A stretch of 59,921 nt of DNA, taken from Pseudomonadota bacterium (GTDB taxonomy: Bacteria > Pseudomonadota > Alphaproteobacteria > Rhizobiales > Rhizobiaceae). This document shows, piece after piece, positions 1-8,680 of this stretch. The notes beneath the pieces were generated by a model. The model was given only the letters and a program-made list of their open reading frames with translations. It did not search any database and was not told where the DNA came from. The stretch spans positions 1-59,921 of the forward strand of contig JAEWDP010000004.1 in the NCBI GenBank assembly GCA_023390055.1, read 5' to 3'. The position numbers and the translations under genes were made by a program. Each line of letters begins with the position of its first letter. The first letter of the stretch is position 1.

Positions 1-1
1 C

Positions 2-694
2 CACCAGATGGTGACGATCTCGACCCGGGTACGAAAGTTTGACACCATACTGGCATTGACCAAGCGTTATCCGTCGGTGTTCTGCTCTGTTGGAACACAC
101 CCGAACAATGCCGCAGACGAACTCGACGTCTCTGCAGATGAACTGGTGCGCCTGGCACAGGATAATGAAAAGGTGGTGGCTATCGGCGAGGCCGGTCTGG
201 ACTACTTCTACGACACCCAGAAGCCTGAAGATCAGCAGACAGGATTTCGCCGCCATATTGAAGCTGCCCGGCGAACACAATTACCTCTGGTTATTCATAG
301 CCGCAGCGCCGATGCAGATATGGCGGCGATCTTGACCGAGGAGAGCGGGAAGGGGGCCTTCCCGTTCATCCTTCATTGCTTTTCGTCTGGTGCCGAGCTT
401 GCCAGGACAGGCGTAGAACTGGGTGGTCATATCTCGTTTTCCGGTATTTTGACGTTTCCAAAATCGGAGGAACTGCGGGAGATCGCCAGTACAATTCCGC
501 ATGACCGGGTGCTGGTGGAGACGGATGCGCCGTACCTTGCCCCCAAGCGTTGGCGCGGCAAGCGCAACGAACCTTCCTATGTCGTCAATACTGCAGAAGT
601 TCTCGGGGCCGCACTGGGCGTAAGCTTTGATGAAATTTCCCGCATGACAACGGAGAACGCCTTCAGGATCTTCAAAAAGATGCCGAGGCTTTAG
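2..694 (+). CDS. tatD: TatD family metal-dependent deoxyribonuclease (5' end outside window)
   Basis: A TatD-type hydrolase, a TIM-barrel metal-dependent nuclease. The reading frame is open to the left edge, and the family's N-terminal metal motif (DTHCHLD type) is missing, so roughly 30 residues lie upstream. Visible family motifs are a GEAGLDYF block with the metal-bridging Glu, an IHSR block, LHCFSSG, and the late ETDAPYLAP block with the catalytic Asp. The MBL-fold gene starts only 6 bases after the stop codon, so the two are probably co-transcribed. In rhizobia this pair usually follows holB and metG, which would lie outside the window. Family assignment is firm; the physiological substrate is not shown by the sequence. 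Confidence 0.93.
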   Translation, partial: HQMVTISTRVRKFDTILALTKRYPSVFCSVGTHPNNAADELDVSADELVRLAQDNEKVVAIGEAGLDYFYDTQKPEDQQTGFRRHIEAARRTQLPLVIHSRSADADMAAILTEESGKGAFPFILHCFSSGAELARTGVELGGHISFSGILTFPKSEELREIASTIPHDRVLVETDAPYLAPKRWRGKRNEPSYVVNTAEVLGAALGVSFDEISRMTTENAFRIFKKMPRL

Positions 695-700
695 GCGGAA

Positions 701-1528
701 ATGGCATACCGTCGCCGGTTTACAATCCTTGGATGCGCATCTTCGCCCGGCGTGCCTCGTATCAATGGTGACTGGGGCGCCTGTAATCCGAACAATCCAC
801 GCAATCGCCGCACGCGGGCCGCATTCCTTGTAGAACAGATCGGGCCGGATGGCGGCCGTACCACGGTGGTCGTTGATACGGGTCCGGATTTCCGTGAACA
901 GATGATTGCGGCGAAGGTTCAGCAAGTTGATGCGGTACTCTATACGCATGCACATGCCGATCACCTGCATGGAATTGACGATCTGCGCGCCTATTTTCTG
1001 CTTCAGCGCGAACGCATCCCGATTTATGCGGATGCAGTGACCATGGACCGGATCTATCAGGGCTTCGGATATTGCCTGGAGACCCCGCCAGGCGGAAACT
1101 ATCCGCCAATTGTCGATCCAAGATTGATATCGTCGCTCGACGAGCCAATCGTGATCGATGGTGACGGCGGACCGATTAAGGTCCTGGCACACCGCCAGGT
1201 TCACGGTGATATAAATTCCTTGGGCTTCCGATTTGATGACGTCGCATATTGCAGCGATGTCAGTGATTTTCCGCCAGAGAGCATTCCACGCCTTGAAGGT
1301 CTGGATCTACTGATCATCGACGCGTTGCAACACAAATACCATCCAAGTCATCTTTCGCTGGAACAGGCGCTGGAGTGGATTACAAAACTCGGACCGCATC
1401 AGGCGGTTCTGACCCACATGCATCTTCCGCTGGACTATGACGCCGTCAATGCGACGACTCCAGATCATGTGCAAGCGGCATATGACGGAATGTCAATCGA
1501 GTTCGAGATAGCGATTAAATCAGATTAA
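701..1528 (+). CDS. MBL fold metallohydrolase (PhnP-like)
   Basis: A 275-residue metallo-beta-lactamase-fold phosphodiesterase of the PhnP/RNase-Z-like group. The metal motif THAHADH is at residues 82-88, with further ligands likely in the HRQVHGD stretch, the CSDVSDF block and the late LTHMHLPLDYD block. An N-terminal GCASSPGVPRINGDWGAC segment is typical of the PhnP branch. The length is normal for the family and no transmembrane segment is seen. It follows tatD with a 6-base gap and probably shares its transcript. No phosphonate genes are nearby, so a general cyclic phosphodiesterase role is more likely than a C-P lyase role. The substrate remains unknown. Confidence 0.9.
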   Translation: MAYRRRFTILGCASSPGVPRINGDWGACNPNNPRNRRTRAAFLVEQIGPDGGRTTVVVDTGPDFREQMIAAKVQQVDAVLYTHAHADHLHGIDDLRAYFLLQRERIPIYADAVTMDRIYQGFGYCLETPPGGNYPPIVDPRLISSLDEPIVIDGDGGPIKVLAHRQVHGDINSLGFRFDDVAYCSDVSDFPPESIPRLEGLDLLIIDALQHKYHPSHLSLEQALEWITKLGPHQAVLTHMHLPLDYDAVNATTPDHVQAAYDGMSIEFEIAIKSD

Positions 1529-1586
1529 ATTTTTCTGCTAATCAATTGATCCCGAATATATCTTCGTTAGTTCCATAATCTATCTT

Positions 1587-1653
1587 ATGCGACATTTGTA
1601 TATAACAGGGGCAATATACAGATGCGACACTTGGGCCAGTTAGAGATGCGACA
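1587..1653. repeat. Three copies of ATGCGACA
   Basis: The 8-mer ATGCGACA occurs at 1587-1594, 1622-1629 and 1646-1653, all in direct orientation. They lie just before a transposase remnant. Repeated short motifs at an element's end are typical of transposase binding sites, so this is probably one terminus of the decayed insertion sequence. Confidence 0.5.
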
Positions 1654-1749
1654 GTCTCGCCTCTCGACGCGCTGGTAAAATCCAACGTTGGGAGCAAGGA
1701 TGATGACCTTCAGCCTGGTCGAGACCATGAGTGGTCGGAGGTGTCATCT

Positions 1750-1875
1750 ATGATTACTATGTCGCAGAAAGAATTGCATCGTTGGATCCGATCCGCGAAC
1801 GCTGTCTGGATTTTGGCCCGACGCTGGCGCGCGAGAAGCTGATGGATGTCTGGGAGGTGACAGACTGGCTGAAAT
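1750..1875 (+). pseudogene. ISNCY-type transposase remnant
   Basis: An ATG at 1750 begins MITMSQKELHR, the usual start of one group of ISNCY-type transposases. Within a few codons the frame is lost. A second frame then gives IRERCLDFGPTLAREKL, which resembles a conserved internal block (RERYADFGPTLAAEKL type) of the same proteins. The sequence between the two blocks is missing, so this is an internally deleted and frameshifted fragment of about 125 bases. It marks old insertion activity between the MBL gene and the hipA remnant. Assignment rests on remembered family motifs. Confidence 0.6.
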
Positions 1876-1897
1876 TAAGTAGTAAACACCACCAAGT

Positions 1898-2518
1898 TCA
1901 GCCTCTCTCAAAAGAGCCAGCAAAAGGACAGTATCTTTCGCGCGAGTCGTCGGCTGAATCGATATCCGATGGTTCTATGGCCTCCCGACGATGTTCAATC
2001 ATCGCAGGCGAATCCAGAATATCGCCAAGATAGTCGATGTCGACACCTGCGACGCCGCATTCTGCAAAGATGTCGCGCCACCTTCCGATCCATCCGGCCA
2101 ACCGGTTCCATTCGTTCCGAGCATCCTCTTTAGAGATGCCGAAGTGAGGCGCTGCCGCTACGGCGTGTGCGACGCTGAAGTCGTTCAGGAACCTCGGCAT
2201 CGAAGATATCGGGATCGCCTGTTGTCCAAGACCGTTCATCTGAGTCGGAATGTCGAAAGCCGGTGACAGAAGCCACCCATTCTCGGCATGAAGAAAGGCA
2301 TGGTTCTTCGTGTGATCGTCCGTGTTGTCGATCATGATGTTGAAGGCCATTCTGCGGAACAATTCCCGCTGCATCGACTGGATGTAGCCGGGAACGCCCT
2401 GCCGCCTGATGATCGCGGCGATAGTGGCATAACTATCGTCGGCTTCCTGAGCCAGCATCGTGCGTGCTGAAACAGCATGAACGCGCTGCCCCTCCACACG
2501 ATCAAAACGACGAACCAT
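1898..2518 (-). pseudogene. HipA-like toxin kinase, C-terminal remnant
   Basis: A 206-residue frame matches only the C-terminal half of HipA-type serine/threonine kinases, whose full length is about 420-440 residues. It begins at MVRRFDR, followed by the SARTMLAQEADDSY block and the catalytic-loop-like NTDDHTKNHAFL, then LSPAFDI with the metal-binding Asp. The N-terminal half cannot be followed upstream: the frame breaks near 2518-2560, and other frames there show only scraps. No hipB-like antitoxin gene is present. With the neighbouring transposase fragment this looks like the residue of a transferred toxin-antitoxin unit. A functional short protein cannot be excluded, but loss of the N-lobe argues against kinase activity. 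Confidence 0.75.
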
Positions 2519-2784
2519 CGTGATCGTTGGTCACAGTTTCGACAAACATCGTAATAATCCATCGCTCATTCATTGTACCGGCTGAAACCGGTCGGCTACG
2601 CTTTGGGTGCGCTGGGATCGGGACGGTTGGGATATCAGTCCAACTTCGGCGTAGGACACTCCATGCGGCAACTGTACTGGGGTCGATGAATGCGTCGGTA
2701 GCCACTTCAGGTAAATCGGTGTGCGTGCAACGTCATGAATGCAGGGAGACTGCAAATGGATTAGTAGGTGACGGGCGAGCGCGA

Positions 2785-3267
2785 TCAGGCTCCGCTATCT
2801 GCAAAATCCACCAGTGAAATCCCGACTGACCAATCGAATTCTTCAAGAACAATGGGATCCGGACGTGGTGTCGAGAAGCCATGTGGCAAGATACGATAGC
2901 ACGCTACTGATGTCTCTCCGGCACCAATCCCCGTATCGTGGCGCAAGAAGGCTCGGTATGTGGATGTTTCCCGTTCCTTATGCTGCCCAATCAGATGGAA
3001 CGACATATTACGGATCGGGCTTGAATTATCATTGAAGAACTCGACCATGATTGGTTGGTCAGTCGTGGGACACAGGTCCGCGTCGACAGTGGCATGAGCG
3101 ACAATGGCCTCTTTGCGGGCCGTTCGTTGTTGTGTCCTGTTTTCTGTTATCACCCATGAAATTGCGCCAATAATCAGGGCAATCACGAGAATTGCGACGC
3201 CAAGCCGCCGGTTCAAGTAGAGGGAAACTGCAAAAATAAGGAAAGCGACAGCCGCGGCAACGCCCAT
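2785..3267 (-). CDS. Unknown protein with two N-terminal membrane segments
   Basis: A 160-residue protein of unknown function. Residues about 1-17 and 22-43 are hydrophobic and form two likely membrane helices separated by a short positive turn (LNRRLG). After residue 50 the protein is soluble, with a predicted beta-rich region containing PIMVEFFNDNSSP and SVACYRI motifs, which suggests an immunoglobulin-like or FxLYD-like fold facing one side of the membrane. It lies in the accessory strip between the hipA remnant and recX and has no clear operon partner. The frame is open over its full length and is the best-supported of the overlapping frames. Confidence 0.6.
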   Translation of the reverse strand: MGVAAAVAFLIFAVSLYLNRRLGVAILVIALIIGAISWVITENRTQQRTARKEAIVAHATVDADLCPTTDQPIMVEFFNDNSSPIRNMSFHLIGQHKERETSTYRAFLRHDTGIGAGETSVACYRILPHGFSTPRPDPIVLEEFDWSVGISLVDFADSGA

Positions 3268-3413
3268 TACCCAGCCCTATTGTATCTTCGATGAACCATG
3301 CGTGTAACGTAGCCAAGGTAGAGCCGATTGCAACTTGCGAACTGCAGCATCTGTGTCGCACCTTGTCAATCTGTTGACCTGTACCTCAACGAAACTGAAC
3401 TGCGTTCGTTCGC

Positions 3414-3986
3414 TCATTGCCAATTTGTATGCGATGACAACACCTCTTCCGCCTCATCCCGGTTCATGCGCAAAATCTGCTTGCTGAGATCCATTTCGAA
3501 CCCATTGCGGACCAGGGAGGCGAACTCACGTCCAATCCTCTTTTCATCAGCATCCACTCGCCGAAACGGACCAAGAGCTCGCTTGCGCGCATATGCCAGG
3601 GCGGCACGAAAATCATCGGCATTGCCAAGCGCATTATCGATCAATTGTCGATTAATACCTTTCTCCAGGAGCTTGCGGGAAATCGCCCTTTTCGACTTCC
3701 CTCCCCTGACTGCAGATCGAACCTTGGCGTCGGCGTAGACACGGTCATCCAAGCCGCCAAGCTTGCGTCCACAATCAAGCGCCACCGCAATGAGGGCCAA
3801 CAGCTGCTCTTCCGAAATATCTTCGAATTTCGATCTTGCCTTTCTACGTATCGCAATAGCAAGTTCATGTTCGCTCATCATTCGTCGTGACAAGCGATAG
3901 ACGGTGGAATTGCGTGCCCAAGACAGCATGCGTGCTGTAGGAGCGACGCTCGGATCATTTTCTCCAGAGACGAAACCGTGTTTCAT
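3414..3986 (-). CDS. recX: Recombination regulator RecX
   Basis: A 190-residue RecX protein, which modulates RecA filament growth. Near the start it has TARMLSWARNSTVYRLSRR and then MSEHELAIAIRRKA, the rhizobial RecX pattern of three-helix repeats. The central RGGKSKRAISRKLLEKGI and the later ALGPFRR blocks are also typical. Length matches rhizobial RecX proteins, which carry a short N-terminal extension compared with E. coli. It stands alone, away from recA, as is usual in this group. An AT-rich palindrome (CATAAT-CTT-ATTATG) lies 2 bases upstream of the start codon and may be a control site. Confidence 0.88.
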   Translation of the reverse strand: MKHGFVSGENDPSVAPTARMLSWARNSTVYRLSRRMMSEHELAIAIRRKARSKFEDISEEQLLALIAVALDCGRKLGGLDDRVYADAKVRSAVRGGKSKRAISRKLLEKGINRQLIDNALGNADDFRAALAYARKRALGPFRRVDADEKRIGREFASLVRNGFEMDLSKQILRMNRDEAEEVLSSHTNWQ

Positions 3987-3988
3987 TA

Positions 3989-4003
3989 CATAATCTTATT
4001 ATG
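3989..4003. promoter_or_regulatory. Inverted repeat in front of recX
   Basis: CATAAT, a CTT spacer, then ATTATG form a perfect 6-base inverted repeat directly before the recX start codon. A second ATTATG-like half site lies about 11 bases further upstream. Its position would block translation initiation or transcription if bound. The regulator is unknown. The rest of 4004-4275 shows no credible gene. Confidence 0.35.
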
Positions 4004-4275
4004 ATCTTCTAATTATGTAGATTAATGACATCATGGTCGATGGAAACATTTGTTGGCGGATCACCAAGGCTCCGTATCGGGTCAGAAACCGTGTTTGGAC
4101 CAATCCTTACATGATTCGCCTGGGTTCTGCCGGTGTCGCCCGTTGCCTTGTAGCGCTCGTGTCCGGCCGGCAATTTTTGAGCCGCACCTTATGGCTGACT
4201 TCCCGGCTAAGACGTTCTTCGGAAATTCCTGCTGCGGACCAACCCAGCAAGGGTGTTGGCATGGTCTCCAGAAAC

Positions 4276-5406
4276 CTATTGCGGATCAATGTCGCCCTTG
4301 GCCCATTCCTCTTGTGTGCTGGCGTAGAAATCAGCAAATTTTCCTTGTGAAATAGCCTCACGGATACCCTTCATGAGGTCCTGATAGTAGGACAGGTTGT
4401 TCCATGACAGGAGCATGCCTCCAAGGGACTCGTTAGAGCGTACGAGATGATGCAGGTAGGCTCTTGAATAGTCTCGTGCGGCAGGACAACTGGACTCCTC
4501 GTCCAATGGTCGCATGTCCTCGGCATGCCGCGCATTGCGGATATTGATGCGGCCACGACGGGTAAATGCGAGGCCATGACGGCCGGCGCGAGTTGGCATG
4601 ACGCAATCGAACATGTCGATCCCGCGCGCGACAGACTTCAGAATGTCGTCCGGGGTCCCTACTCCCATCAGATATCGCGGCTTTTCAGCTGGCAGGACCG
4701 GCAATGTTTCCTCCAGCATTCTAAGCATGACATCTTGAGGTTCACCAACGGCGAGGCCACCCACCGCATAACCCTTGAGATCAAGTTGGGTAAGCGCTTC
4801 CGCGGAGCGAACCCGCAGATGCGGCTGATCGCCTCCTTGGACGATACCGAACATAGCTTTTCCGGGTTGTTCTCCGAACGCAACCCGACAACGTTCAGCC
4901 CAGCGTAACGATAGCTGCATTGCACGGTCGATCTCGTCCGGCTCTGCAGGCAATGCCACACATTCATCGAGCTGCATCTGGATATCGCTTCCGAGCAGCC
5001 CCTGGATCTCGATCGACCGCTCCGGCGACATATGATGAAGGCTGCCGTCTACATGGCTTTTGAACGTCACGCCCTTTTCATCGAGCTTGCGCAGGCCAGA
5101 CAGCGACATCACCTGAAACCCGCCGCTATCGGTGAGGATGGGGTGTTCCCAGCGAATGAGCTTATGGAGCCCGCCAAGACGGGCGACGCGCTCCGCACCA
5201 GGTCGCAGCATCAAATGGTACGTATTGCCGAGAATGATGTCCGCCCCGGTATCGCGGACCTGGTCGAGATACATGGCCTTGACCGATCCGACTGTACCAA
5301 CCGGCATGAAGGCAGGCGTTCGTATCGCGCCGCGTGGCATCGTGATCTCACCGAGCCGGGCACTGGCGTCCTTGGCCTTCAGGGTAAACTGGAATGCATT
5401 GTTCAT
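4276..5406 (-). CDS. tgt: tRNA-guanine transglycosylase
   Basis: Bacterial Tgt, 376 residues, which exchanges guanine-34 for preQ1 in tRNAs with GUN anticodons during queuosine synthesis. Seen motifs are LTDSGGFQVMSLS with the general-base Asp, the MQLDECVALP block, GIVQGG, YAVGGLAVGEP, and MFDCVMPTRAGRHG with the nucleophilic Asp. Its C-terminal zinc site is abnormal: where E. coli has Cys302, Cys304, Cys307 and His333 this protein has Ser305, Cys307, Ala310 and Asn336. Three of the four ligands are therefore gone, although the surrounding sequence (RDYSRAYLHHL) is intact. The start codon overlaps the queA stop, so the two are translationally coupled. The queuosine assignment is secure. Confidence 0.95.
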   Translation of the reverse strand: MNNAFQFTLKAKDASARLGEITMPRGAIRTPAFMPVGTVGSVKAMYLDQVRDTGADIILGNTYHLMLRPGAERVARLGGLHKLIRWEHPILTDSGGFQVMSLSGLRKLDEKGVTFKSHVDGSLHHMSPERSIEIQGLLGSDIQMQLDECVALPAEPDEIDRAMQLSLRWAERCRVAFGEQPGKAMFGIVQGGDQPHLRVRSAEALTQLDLKGYAVGGLAVGEPQDVMLRMLEETLPVLPAEKPRYLMGVGTPDDILKSVARGIDMFDCVMPTRAGRHGLAFTRRGRINIRNARHAEDMRPLDEESSCPAARDYSRAYLHHLVRSNESLGGMLLSWNNLSYYQDLMKGIREAISQGKFADFYASTQEEWAKGDIDPQ

Positions 5407-6485
5407 GGATTCTTCCGGAAAAGCAGGCTGGAATCGCCATAGGAGTAAAAGCGATAGCCATCGCGAATAGCGTGTTCGTAGGCATCGCGCATGACATCAA
5501 GTCCGCAAAAGGCCGATACCAGCATGAAAAGTGTCGACTTCGGCAAATGGAAATTGGTCATCAAGATGTCGACCGTTTTGAAGCTGTAGCCAGGCGTAAT
5601 GAAAATGTCGGTCGCGCCACTCCAATCCCGCAGGGTTCCATCTTCGCAGGCAGCACTTTCCAGAAGACGGAGCGATGTCGTTCCAACGGCGACAATTCGA
5701 CCGCCGCGTGACTTGACCGCGTTCAGCTTTTCAGCCGTTAGCGCGCTCACATGGCCGATCTCGGAGTGCATTTTATGCTCATCGGTATCATCGGCCTTGA
5801 CCGGCAGGAAGGTTCCGGCACCAACATGCAGCGTCACAAAGTGGCGTTCAATCCCGGCCCCATCAATTGCGGCGAAAAGGTCGGGTGTGAAATGAAGTCC
5901 GGCTGTTGGTGCAGCCACCGCTCCTTCTTCGCGCGCATATATGGTTTGATAGTCAATGCGGTCCTTTTCGTCTTCCGGCCGCCTGTCCGCAATATAAGGT
6001 GGGAGCGGTATATGTCCGACGGCCATGATTGCCTGATCGAGTGCCGGGCCGGAAAGATCAAACAGGAGTGTAATCTCACCACCTTCGCCTTTCGCCTCAA
6101 CGGTCGCATTAAGGGTCCCGAGCAGGCAGGCATCTCCGCCGTGACCGAAAACGACGCGATCGCCTTGCTTGATACGCTTGCCAGGGCGAGCAAAGGCCTT
6201 CCAGCGCTCGGGCCCGATACGCATGTGAAGTGTTGCAGAAACGGGCAGCTCGCCAGTCCCTTCCCTCACCCGCACACCCGCAAGCTGCGCGGGAATGACC
6301 CTGGTGTCGTTGAATACCAGCGCATCACCAGGACGCAGCATCTGCGGCAGATCGCCGACCGACCGGTCCTCCAGCGCGCCACCGCTTGATCCGACAACGA
6401 GCATGCGAGCGCTGTCGCGCGGGCTGACAGGTCTCAAAGCTATGTTTTCGACGGGAAGTGAAAAGTCAAAGAGATCAACACGCAT
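5403..6485 (-). CDS. queA: S-adenosylmethionine:tRNA ribosyltransferase-isomerase
   Basis: QueA, 360 residues, transfers and rearranges the ribosyl group of SAM onto preQ1 in tRNA to give epoxyqueuosine. Family blocks are LPVENIALRPVSPRDSARML near the start, LVFNDTRVIPAQL, the AAPTAGLHFT loop, HVGAGTFLPVK, VGTTSLRLLES, and NFHLPKSTLFMLVSAF. Length is normal. It overlaps tgt by 4 bases and starts 7 bases downstream of the DMT transporter stop, so the three genes form one transcription unit. preQ1 biosynthesis genes are not in the window. Confidence 0.96.
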   Translation of the reverse strand: MRVDLFDFSLPVENIALRPVSPRDSARMLVVGSSGGALEDRSVGDLPQMLRPGDALVFNDTRVIPAQLAGVRVREGTGELPVSATLHMRIGPERWKAFARPGKRIKQGDRVVFGHGGDACLLGTLNATVEAKGEGGEITLLFDLSGPALDQAIMAVGHIPLPPYIADRRPEDEKDRIDYQTIYAREEGAVAAPTAGLHFTPDLFAAIDGAGIERHFVTLHVGAGTFLPVKADDTDEHKMHSEIGHVSALTAEKLNAVKSRGGRIVAVGTTSLRLLESAACEDGTLRDWSGATDIFITPGYSFKTVDILMTNFHLPKSTLFMLVSAFCGLDVMRDAYEHAIRDGYRFYSYGDSSLLFRKNP

Positions 6486-6491
6486 GGCAGG

Positions 6492-6941
6492 CTAGTATAT
6501 CCGGATCAAGACGACACCGGCACAGAGCAGCAGTGCTCCCATGACCCGTCCCGCCGATATTTCACGCACCGCTACACCCATGAAGCCGATACGGTCAATG
6601 ATAATGCCCGCCGTGAGTTGTCCGGCGACTGAAAATGCCATGACGGCGGCAGCGCCAATTCGTGGGGTCAGGAGAATGGCGGCGGTCACGTAGACACTGC
6701 CAAGACAGCCACCGACAAAATAGAGCCAGGGATCTGGAGCACGCCAATCGGGTATGAGCCCCTGCGCTTTCGAAAAGACAAGAACCACTGCGGCAAGCGC
6801 AACAGACCCGGCCGCAAACGAAACCATTGCGGCGGCGACGGGCATCCCGAGAGCTCTTCCAAGCTGAGTATTGATCGGAGCCTGGACGGCAATGCATGCG
6901 CCGGCGACAACACCAAGAATTCCCCACAAAAATGCGCTCAT
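6492..6941 (-). CDS. DMT-superfamily small transporter (YdcZ/DUF606 type)
   Basis: A 149-residue hydrophobic protein with about five membrane segments, the size of a half EamA-type transporter. The N-terminal GILGVVAGACIAVQAPINTQ and the internal LYFVGGCLGSVYVTAAILLTPRIG blocks are typical of the DUF606/YdcZ family. Members of this family often work as dimers or as tandem pairs; here there is a single copy. It lies directly upstream of queA with a 6-base gap. The transported compound cannot be read from the sequence. Linkage to queA and tgt is probably positional only. Confidence 0.85.
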   Translation of the reverse strand: MSAFLWGILGVVAGACIAVQAPINTQLGRALGMPVAAAMVSFAAGSVALAAVVLVFSKAQGLIPDWRAPDPWLYFVGGCLGSVYVTAAILLTPRIGAAAVMAFSVAGQLTAGIIIDRIGFMGVAVREISAGRVMGALLLCAGVVLIRIY

Positions 6942-6984
6942 CTTCGATCCTGCCGTCGCTTCATCTGCACTTGTGAACGATTAC

Positions 6985-7013
6985 AAAAAAACGCCCCGGA
7001 ACGGCCGAGGCGC
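6985..7013 (-). terminator. Rho-independent terminator after the cyclophilin genes
   Basis: Read on the minus strand, CGCCTCGG and CCGGGGCG pair around a short CCGTT loop and are followed by seven T residues. It lies between the 171-residue cyclophilin and the DMT transporter gene and probably separates the coaD-ppi transcript from the DMT-queA-tgt transcript. Confidence 0.75.
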
Positions 7014-7035
7014 TTCATGGACCACAGCAATGCTA

Positions 7036-7551
7036 TCAGGCAGCCACGTCGGAGGCTACGCGAACAGATACGATCGAATCGGGATCTTGAACCGGCTCGC
7101 CCTTCTTGATCTGGTCGATATTGTCCATACCCTCGATCACCTGACCCCAGACACTGTATTGCTTATTGAGCCAAGGCGCGTCAGTGAAGCAGATGAAAAA
7201 CTGCGAGTTTGCGGAGTTCGGGCTTTGTGACCGGGCCATTGAGCAGGTTCCACGTACATGTGGAACTGCCGAGAATTCGGCAGCCAGGTCAGGCTTGTCG
7301 GATCCGCCCATGCCGGCGCGTGCCGGATTGAAGCTTGGTCCATCCTTCTTTCCGAACTGCACGTCACCTGTCTGTGCCATGAAGTCTGGAATGACGCGGT
7401 GGAAGACAACACCATCATAGGCATTTTCGCGCGCAAGCTCCTTCACACGGGCAACATGCGCCGGCGCGAGATCTGGTAGCAATGCGATAACGACCTTGCC
7501 TTTGGTGGTCTCTACAATCAGGGTATTTTCCGGATCCTTGATCTCGGCCAT
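7036..7551 (-). CDS. ppiB: Cytoplasmic cyclophilin-type peptidyl-prolyl isomerase
   Basis: A 171-residue cyclophilin that catalyses cis-trans isomerisation of Xaa-Pro bonds. It has no signal peptide, unlike its neighbour. Visible active-site blocks are VVFHRVIPDFMAQTGD (Arg and Phe positions), GTCSMARSQSPNSANSQFFI, and LNKQYSVWGQVIEGMDNID. It follows a secreted paralogue with a 47-base gap on the same strand, so it is probably co-transcribed. A strong terminator follows. Its function is general protein folding; the symbol follows the E. coli cytoplasmic enzyme and is by analogy. Confidence 0.93.
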   Translation of the reverse strand: MAEIKDPENTLIVETTKGKVVIALLPDLAPAHVARVKELARENAYDGVVFHRVIPDFMAQTGDVQFGKKDGPSFNPARAGMGGSDKPDLAAEFSAVPHVRGTCSMARSQSPNSANSQFFICFTDAPWLNKQYSVWGQVIEGMDNIDQIKKGEPVQDPDSIVSVRVASDVAA

Positions 7552-7598
7552 CTTATTCTCCTTGTTAAGCTTGCCGCGTGACGCACGCGATATCGTGA

Positions 7599-8165
7599 TT
7601 ATTTGCCAACACTGACCTTGAGCATCCGGTCGGGGTTAGAGACTTCACCGTTTCCACCCTCTCCCCGCTTGATCTTGTCGACATTTTCCATACCGGCCAC
7701 GACCTTTCCGACAACGGTATACTGGCCATTGAGGAACGATCCTTCATCGAACATGATGAAAAACTGTGAATTGGCAGAGTTTGGATCCTGGGAACGCGCC
7801 ATCCCGACGGTTCCACGTTCAAAAGGAACATCGGAGAATTCGGCAGGAAGATCAGGTAGCTCGGAACCACCGGTACCGGCACGCTCGGGAACAAATCCGT
7901 CCTCCATGTCGCCGAACTCGACGTCTCCGGTCTGTGCCATGAAGCCTTCGATGACACGGTGGAAGGCCACATTGTCATACGCCCCCTTGGTGGCAAGTTC
8001 CTTGATCTGTGCGACGTGCTTTGGGGCAACATCCGGCAGCAGCTCAACGACGACCGGGCCGTCCTTGAGTTCTATCGTAAGGACGTCATCCTCGGCAGCT
8101 AGGGTCGGAATTGCCAGGGAAGCGAGAGCAAATGCACCGGCAAAGGCGAGACGAAGGGATTTCAT
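7599..8165 (-). CDS. ppiA: Periplasmic cyclophilin-type peptidyl-prolyl isomerase
   Basis: A 188-residue cyclophilin with an N-terminal signal peptide (MKSLRLAFAGAFALASLAIPTLAA), so it should act in the periplasm. The active-site region includes VAFHRVIEGFMAQTGDVEFG, GTVGMARSQDPNSANSQFFI and LNGQYTVVGKVVAGMENVD. It is paralogous to the next gene downstream, and the pair probably arose by tandem duplication. It begins 20 bases downstream of the coaD stop. A start at 8165 is supported by the signal peptide beginning right there and an upstream GGAG-like motif. Confidence 0.93.
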   Translation of the reverse strand: MKSLRLAFAGAFALASLAIPTLAAEDDVLTIELKDGPVVVELLPDVAPKHVAQIKELATKGAYDNVAFHRVIEGFMAQTGDVEFGDMEDGFVPERAGTGGSELPDLPAEFSDVPFERGTVGMARSQDPNSANSQFFIMFDEGSFLNGQYTVVGKVVAGMENVDKIKRGEGGNGEVSNPDRMLKVSVGK

Positions 8166-8185
8166 GTCTTCTCCAGTATGAGAAA

Positions 8186-8680
8186 TCAGCGATTTAACTT
8201 GGTTTTCATGGCGATGAGCACTGGCGCCGGAACAAACGCCCCGACATCTCCGCCCATGGCTGCGATCTGGCGCACCAATGTGGCCGTAATGGGCCGGGAG
8301 GCAACCCCGGCTGGCAGAAAGACTGTCTGGACATCGGGAGCCATCTGTCGGTTCATGCCGGCCATCTGCATCTCGTAGTCAAGATCCGTACCATCCCTTA
8401 GTCCGCGAATAAGCAGCGTTGCGCCGTATGACCTTGCGGCATCGACAACAAGGTTATCGAAGGAAACGACATCGATGTCTTCGACCTTTGCTGGCAATGT
8501 GTCAGCAAGGGAAGAACGGATCAGGTCGGCCCGCTCCTCAAAGTTAAACAATGGCACCTTGCCAGGGTGGATACCGATCGCCACGACGACCTTGTCCGCG
8601 ACCTGCAAGGCCTGGATAAGCACATCGAGATGCCCGTTCGTCATTGGATCGAAGGATCCGGGATAGAGTGCGATCGTCAT
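8186..8680 (-). CDS. coaD: Pantetheine-phosphate adenylyltransferase
   Basis: CoaD, 164 residues, adenylates 4'-phosphopantetheine to dephospho-CoA, the penultimate step of coenzyme A synthesis. The N-terminal nucleotidyltransferase motif ALYPGSFDPMTNGHLDV is present, followed by RGLRDGTDLDYEMQMAGMN and the late PAGVASRPITATLVRQIA region. A longer frame runs up to 8743, but the family always begins at MTIALYPGSFDP, so the start at 8680 is preferred. It heads a cluster with the two cyclophilin genes, the usual rhizobial order after gyrA. Confidence 0.95.
   Translation of the reverse strand: MTIALYPGSFDPMTNGHLDVLIQALQVADKVVVAIGIHPGKVPLFNFEERADLIRSSLADTLPAKVEDIDVVSFDNLVVDAARSYGATLLIRGLRDGTDLDYEMQMAGMNRQMAPDVQTVFLPAGVASRPITATLVRQIAAMGGDVGAFVPAPVLIAMKTKLNR

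Noticed and set aside
281..1204. 307-codon minus-strand frame opposite tatD and the MBL gene
   Set aside because: It spans two clear plus-strand genes and has no motif or ribosome-binding site of its own.
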